Shown here: piece by piece, positions 59,988-64,000 of the stretch
Position numbering within the stretch: position 1 is the stretch's first letter
Layout of the letters: the number at the start of each line of letters is the position of its first letter
Assembly: GCA_020310875.1 (NCBI GenBank)
Contig: CM035441.1
Coordinates: 86,268,777-86,332,776, forward strand
Reading direction: 5' to 3'
DNA: 64,000 bases
DNA from: Ceratopteris richardii
Taxonomy: Eukaryota > Streptophyta > Polypodiopsida > Polypodiales > Pteridaceae
The notes under the pieces: generated by a model
The model's input: the letters and a program-made list of their open reading frames with translations, nothing else
Database searches by the model: none
What the model was told of the DNA's origin: nothing
Program-made: the position numbers and the translations under genes

Positions 59988-61260
59988 TCGCCAAGCAAAG
60001 TCACAACCGCAGCCGACACATCTGAAGAAGTCGCAGAACTCAGAGCAGAACTAGAAGAACTACGAAGTAAAGTTCTTCAATACGAGCGTCAACCCTCTCC
60101 CCTAGTGGAACCGGAACCTGAAGACTTAGTGCCAATTGAAGTGGAGGAGACTTTTGAAGACCCATATGTTCCCATGCCAGCACCCGGAGGTAAGCAAACA
60201 GAAGAAGGAATGGACACGATTGAGATCGAAGCACCTGAATGGATGCAAAGGTTAGAGAAGGTTGCTACAACCCATGATGAGAGAGTTGCAGTTCAGATAG
60301 TATCTATGTCATGATTGGAAGAAGTCGTCATAAAATCGGATTACTTCAGAAACCTCTCCCATCATAGGTGGATTGGCACATCTGATGATTTGTATGTTCC
60401 ATTTTGTGTCTTAATGGTAGATTATAATGCTGAAATCAAGTAGCGCACAACGAAGGAACCAACCTCGGCGACAGAGTTTGCACCGGATGACCTCCCTGCA
60501 AGTGCCACGCAAGGGAATATACATCAACCTACTTGGAGGATCCGTCTGCTTGAAACCTACCCTGAGATGGTACGCACGTGGAATAACATGCCTTTATATA
60601 TCAAGTATAATCCCTGCTACTACCCTGTCTTTCGAAGAAGGTCTTGGCCGAAGTACACAAAAACAGTGCTGACAGTCAAAGGATGTGAAAAATGGCTCAA
60701 TTATGTCTACTTAGCCCCACCTAGAGGCCAACCCACAGTAGCATACATGATTTCGACGATTCGGCATTGGGGGGTCAGGTTCAAGAATGTCCCAGATGTC
60801 ATGGCACAGATGTGCCTCAAAATTTTTGAGCTCATGCTGGTTACATTCAGGACATTTAAGAATATCAAAGAACCTCATCTTTTGGCTCTCGGATTTAATG
60901 AAGGGAATCAGGACCTTGTCTATGATATGAGCACCACACCATCCATTAACGTCGTATATGTGTGGCATGCTCGTATAAAGTATCTACCTGCCTGCTTCAA
61001 ACAGACGTTTGAAGAAATGTTTATCACAGGGTTCTGGGAATATCATTCAGAGATATTCATGCCCAGACCATCTCACCTATTACAGTTATTTGCGGTGGAA
61101 CAAGCTCTACATTCAGAAAAGCTACGTATGCCACATCCAAAAGTTCCAGGGCCAGTAGATTGGGATGCCCTACTCACTGATTTGGCCAAAGGGTTGAGAA
61201 TAGCAGAACATCATTTAGCCACAGACGTTGTGGAGTACTACATCCAACGACCCACTCAAC
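59988..61260 (+). pseudogene. Third coding region of element C, conserved C-terminal part
   Basis: Resumes right after element E. An acidic, Pro-containing stretch is followed by a domain shared with element E's 41323-42640: a HH....PFC-type block, MPLYIKYNP with the NP.Y.PV.RRR.W signature, YDMSTTPSINVVY, and FEEMFITGFWEYHSEIF. No known family is recognised and no membrane segment is seen. The domain ends about 40 bp before the purine tract. Confidence 0.6.
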
Positions 61261-61284
61261 AAGGGTCTGTCAGAGACGACAGAC

Positions 61285-61302
61285 GCGAGAGAGGGGGGGG
61301 GG
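61285..61302 (+). other. Polypurine tract of element C
   Basis: GCGAGAGAGGGGGGGGGG directly abuts the LTR. The unbroken run of a dozen or so G is unusually long for this site. Confidence 0.8.
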
Positions 61303-62018
61303 TGTTGGCAGCAGTCAAAGAACTGAAGGACTCACAAGACAAGGAAGCCAACGAAGGGAGTCGGAGCGAAGAGAAGGCACAAGCAGAAAGAGTAGTCAAC
61401 GAAGATCTGGCAAGTAGGCCATTATTTTTTCATGAAGCTAAAGCATATCAAAGAGGTGGACACACAAGGAGAAGGAGTAAGTAGGGATCTCGAAGATGTG
61501 TATGTCAAATCGTTAAAGGAAATCCCTACAAAAATAGTGATTTTCATCACTAAAGGCCACTGTAAATGCCATTTCATATTTTTGTAGCTCCATTTTGTGC
61601 AAGCCAAGGAGTCCTTGAGCTTGAGGAGTATTAGAAGTAGCATCATACCAATTTTCATAATTTTTAGACTTCGTTTGAGCCCCCAAATAGGCCCTAGAAC
61701 ATAATTTTTAACTAGGCCGGACACTAGGTCTGGACAGGGCCAAAAGCTAGTCAAAAACTATAAATAGAGCTAGAGAGCTCATTTTTGGGGGTAGCTTGTA
61801 ATAGATTTGAACTTGTATAAGCATTTTGGAAGTAATCTAAAAGAACTCCATTGTCTTTCTCTTTTTCTTGCCGTGTGTGCGCGTGTGTGTGTATGTGTGT
61901 GCATGTTGGTGTGCTTCTCACTCACGCACTTGTGCCTTCACTTGCTCGAGGTCATCATACCATCCTCACATCTTCCCGGATTGACATTAAAGGAGGTGCT
62001 ACTCATCATTGAGCTACA
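61303..62018 (+). repeat. 3' LTR of element C
   Basis: 716 bp, TGTTGGCAGCAG to GAGCTACA, with a TATA box (CTATAAATAG) near 61758 and a GT-rich microsatellite near 61880. It is followed by the target duplication TAGGG. Confidence 0.9.
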
Positions 62019-62023
62019 TAGGG

Positions 62024-62495
62024 CTAAAGAGCATGCTGATAGGAAGAGATTTCCTAGATCCTTTAAGGAGGGAGACAGAGTCTTTCTTCAGGTACCAGCT
62101 AGATCTACTTCAATCTCCACAGGGAAGTGTAGTAAGCTATCATCAAGGTTTTATGGACCTTGGAAGATAGTTAAAAAGCTAAGTGAACTCGCATACTGAT
62201 TAGAGCTTCCTCTATATTGCAGAGTTCATCTAGTGTTTCATGTTAGTAAACTACGGAAGTACATTTCTAGGGAGGATAACTAATAGAAGGTATTGTTTAT
62301 TTGGAAGAAAGTAATAGCATGGATCATTCTCCAGACGTGATACTAGATCAGAGACAGAAGCGATTGAGGAATTGTGTCATCCAGGAGTATCTAGTAGCCT
62401 GGAGAGGATTACCACTTACTGACTCTACTTGGGAATCAGAAGCTCTAGTTCACAAGTACTTTCCCTCATTGATCATTGAGGACAATGATCTTTAG
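62024..62495 (+). pseudogene. int: Element B integrase end and chromodomain
   Basis: AKEHADRKR, FKEGDRVFLQVPARS, SSRFYGPWKIVKKLSE and CRVHLVFHVSKLRKYI are the C-terminal integrase (GPY/F-type) module. It is followed by a chromodomain (IQEYLVAWRGLPLTDSTWES near 62380-62440). By family knowledge the chromodomain steers integration into chromatin. It is separated from the rest of B's pol by element C. Confidence 0.85.
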
Positions 62496-62508
62496 AAGGG
62501 AGAGAGAG
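62496..62508 (+). other. Polypurine tract of element B
   Basis: AGAAGGGAGAGAGAG-type purine run directly before the LTR start TGTCAG. Confidence 0.75.
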
Positions 62509-62819
62509 TGTCAGACATTGATCCACAGGGATCAGTCCATTTGATCCACAACGATCAATCCATGTGTGTGAGGAACAAGGGCCAGCTAGCCAAGGTCCCA
62601 AGCTCGGGGGATACCCTAAGGTACGTTGGTAGTAATGGGAAGTACTTGGGTAGTAATGGGAATAAGTGTTGCATGATGGCCACATGTTCACGCTAGAATA
62701 TTCCAGATCATTGCTATTTTACAGTACATCATTGCTACTTTTAGAGTACAAGAGGGTATATATGGATGGGAGGTGAGTCACACACACATCATTCAAGTGA
62801 TTTCCAATAGTTTCTCACT
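62509..62819 (+). repeat. 3' LTR of element B
   Basis: 311 bp, TGTCAGACATTG to TTTCCAATA, followed by the target duplication GTTTC. It differs in size from the 5' copy and at about 9 of the last 205 aligned sites. Confidence 0.85.
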
Positions 62820-62824
62820 TGGTT

Positions 62825-63110
62825 TAAGAATATTTTCTTGGGTAAATAGGAAATAACCAACTCTTGCACTCTCCTCCAATGAAGGATAGTAAAAAGCAAT
62901 TTCTTTTGCCTCTTGTGAGACAGTTTGGCTAAGAAAAATTCTCGCAGATCTAGGCTTTCCATCACAAATAGCAAATATACTTAAATGTGAAAATCAAAGT
63001 CGTATGACCATTGCAAAGAACCCATTTCATGCTCTAATCAATATAGAAGTACACTACCATTATGTTTTTGAGCTAATAGAAGATAATATTGTGAGTGGAT
63101 ATTATTCAAC
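62825..63110 (+). mobile_element. Element Z: old Copia remnant, part 2
   Basis: Copia RNase H continues from 7630: SLGLRIFSWVNRK, TLALSSNEG, ASCETVWLRKILADLG and KNPFHALINIEVHYHYV, a worn form of the STEAEY and AR.KHIE..YH blocks. No LTR was seen downstream. Confidence 0.75.
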
Positions 63111-63149
63111 AAAAGCAAGTTGCACTGATATGTTCATAACCGTACATTG

Positions 63150-64000
63150 AATCATTGCATGTTCATTGTATATCCATTCACACGAGTTCAATTCATCCAA
63201 GATATGTGCACTGGTATATATGATCATTTGTTGATCCTATCTCTAATTTACTGAATTGCATCACACATACACACTTCATTATTGTATTTCTGACCGTTGT
63301 AATCCAATCAACAAAGATAGATGTACAAACATATCCAAATGTGAGATATTCAACCACCCTGTATATAGACACCTATACAATCCTTGTACATGCCCATATT
63401 TGACAATCGGGGATAGCTCAAGTGATAAGAAAGGTGGAAGAATATTGATCCATGTTCTCATGAAAGTAAAACGTTTCTCCCTCATGTGGAACCGAGCTGT
63501 GCTCATCTCCATGTGACAAGCCATCTTTCTTGTCATCTTAGTCATTGTGTATAAAAGGTATTGAGTCTTACAATATATTTGGAAAATATATTTAATAATT
63601 GAATATACATTCATATGAGCTCAAATAATCCAAATTACATGCAATTATCGATATTATCATCGATTGATATATTATTCAATCAATGAGTATCATCATAATG
63701 CACACTGCATCATTATCATGCCTCTGACCATTTTGACCATTTCTCTCCAATTATAGAAATCAGGTGCACAAGCATATCCAAATGTAAGATATTTAATCAC
63801 TATTTATGGAGATACCTCATTAGATCCTCCTATAAGTCCTCATTTTCCGATGAAGCTATGTTTGATTGACTAGAGAAGTGGAAGAATATTCATTGTTATT
63901 CTCTTGACGGTCAACCATTGCCCCTCTCATGTGCAACACATATCTGTTTACATGATGATTCATCTCCATGCCAAAGCCCTCTTTCTTCTACTTTCAAAGA
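63150..64000. repeat. Diverged tandem duplication, period about 443 bp
   Basis: Two roughly aligned units (about 63150-63590 and 63595-64000) share phrases such as CATATCCAAATGTGAGATATT (63330) and CATATCCAAATGTAAGATATT (63773), GGTGGAAGAATATT with AAGTGGAAGAATATT, and CATCTCCATG near both ends. No coding domain is seen. Confidence 0.6.

Larger units (their letters stand above)
19732..62018 (+). mobile_element. Element C: large Gypsy with extra 3' coding region
   Basis: A 42-kb span, about 16 kb once nested D and E are discounted. The 3' LTR (61303-62018) and the 5' LTR (19732 to about 20445) share TGTTGGCAGCAG starts. The target duplication TAGGG occurs at 19727-19731 and 62019-62023. About 14 differences over 705 aligned bases (2%) suggest under a million years at a grass-type rate. 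The order is LTR, leader with palindrome array, gag, protease, RT, RNase H, integrase, second protease-like domain, basic tail, unrecognised 3' coding region, purine tract, LTR. There is no chromodomain. It is related to element E. It is broken in roughly a dozen places. Confidence 0.9.
7631..62819 (+). mobile_element. Element B: chromodomain Gypsy, host of nested insertions
   Basis: The outermost Gypsy spans 55 kb but is about 6.6 kb once nested G and C are discounted. The target duplication GTTTC occurs at 7626-7630 and 62820-62824. Diverged LTRs lie at 7631-7993 and 62509-62819. The primer site is initiator-Met-like. Gag, protease, RT, RNase H and integrase are readable from 15759 to 19726, and the integrase end with a chromodomain at about 62024-62495. 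The best-aligned 205 bp of the LTRs differ at about 9 sites (4-5%), besides size differences, so it is the oldest dated insertion here. It is heavily broken (well over ten places). Confidence 0.9.

Overview
The window is land-plant nuclear DNA made almost entirely of LTR retrotransposons nested inside one another. I see no intact host gene, rRNA gene or CRISPR array. The plant assignment rests on plant-type Copia and chromodomain Gypsy elements, a Tat/Athila-like primer site, and a captured piece that reads like a plant CYP78A cytochrome P450. The species cannot be named from this sequence. Coding parts of the elements are treated as fossils.

The nesting could be worked out because most insertions are flanked by matching 5-bp target duplications. 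An old Copia remnant (Z; 6895-7630 and 62825-63110) received Copia element A (530-6889, duplication CTATT) and chromodomain Gypsy element B (7631-62819, GTTTC). B carries a non-autonomous LTR element G on the minus strand (8807-15131, ATAAG) in its leader, and a very large Gypsy element C (19732-62018, TAGGG) near its integrase end. C carries Copia element D on the minus strand (26781-33511, GCCAT) inside its reverse transcriptase, and a second large Gypsy E on the minus strand (40418-59982, ATGAG) inside its last reading frame. Hand-counted LTR divergence gives B about 4-5%, A about 2.6%, C about 2%, E about 0.7%, D about 0.6% and G about 0.3%, which agrees with the nesting order.

C and E are distant members of one Gypsy lineage and are the most interesting content. 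Both have a leader packed with dyad-symmetric repeats built on ATCGCGAT or ATCGTG/CACGAT. Both have a gag with several short CX2CX3HX4C knuckles and a protease-RT-RNase H-integrase polyprotein. Both carry a second aspartic-protease-like domain after the integrase, then a long third coding region whose two ends are conserved and whose middle is low-complexity or coiled-coil. I do not recognise the third region. E also contains blocks in opposite orientation that form long inverted repeats, so a transcript could fold into long double-stranded RNA.

G is short on coding capacity but holds a P450 gene fragment in its own orientation, ending at a plausible splice donor, and a cluster of five tRNA-like T-arm/B-box sequences. 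The flanks (1-524 and about 63110-64000) hold no recognised gene; the right flank is a diverged tandem duplication with a period near 443 bp.
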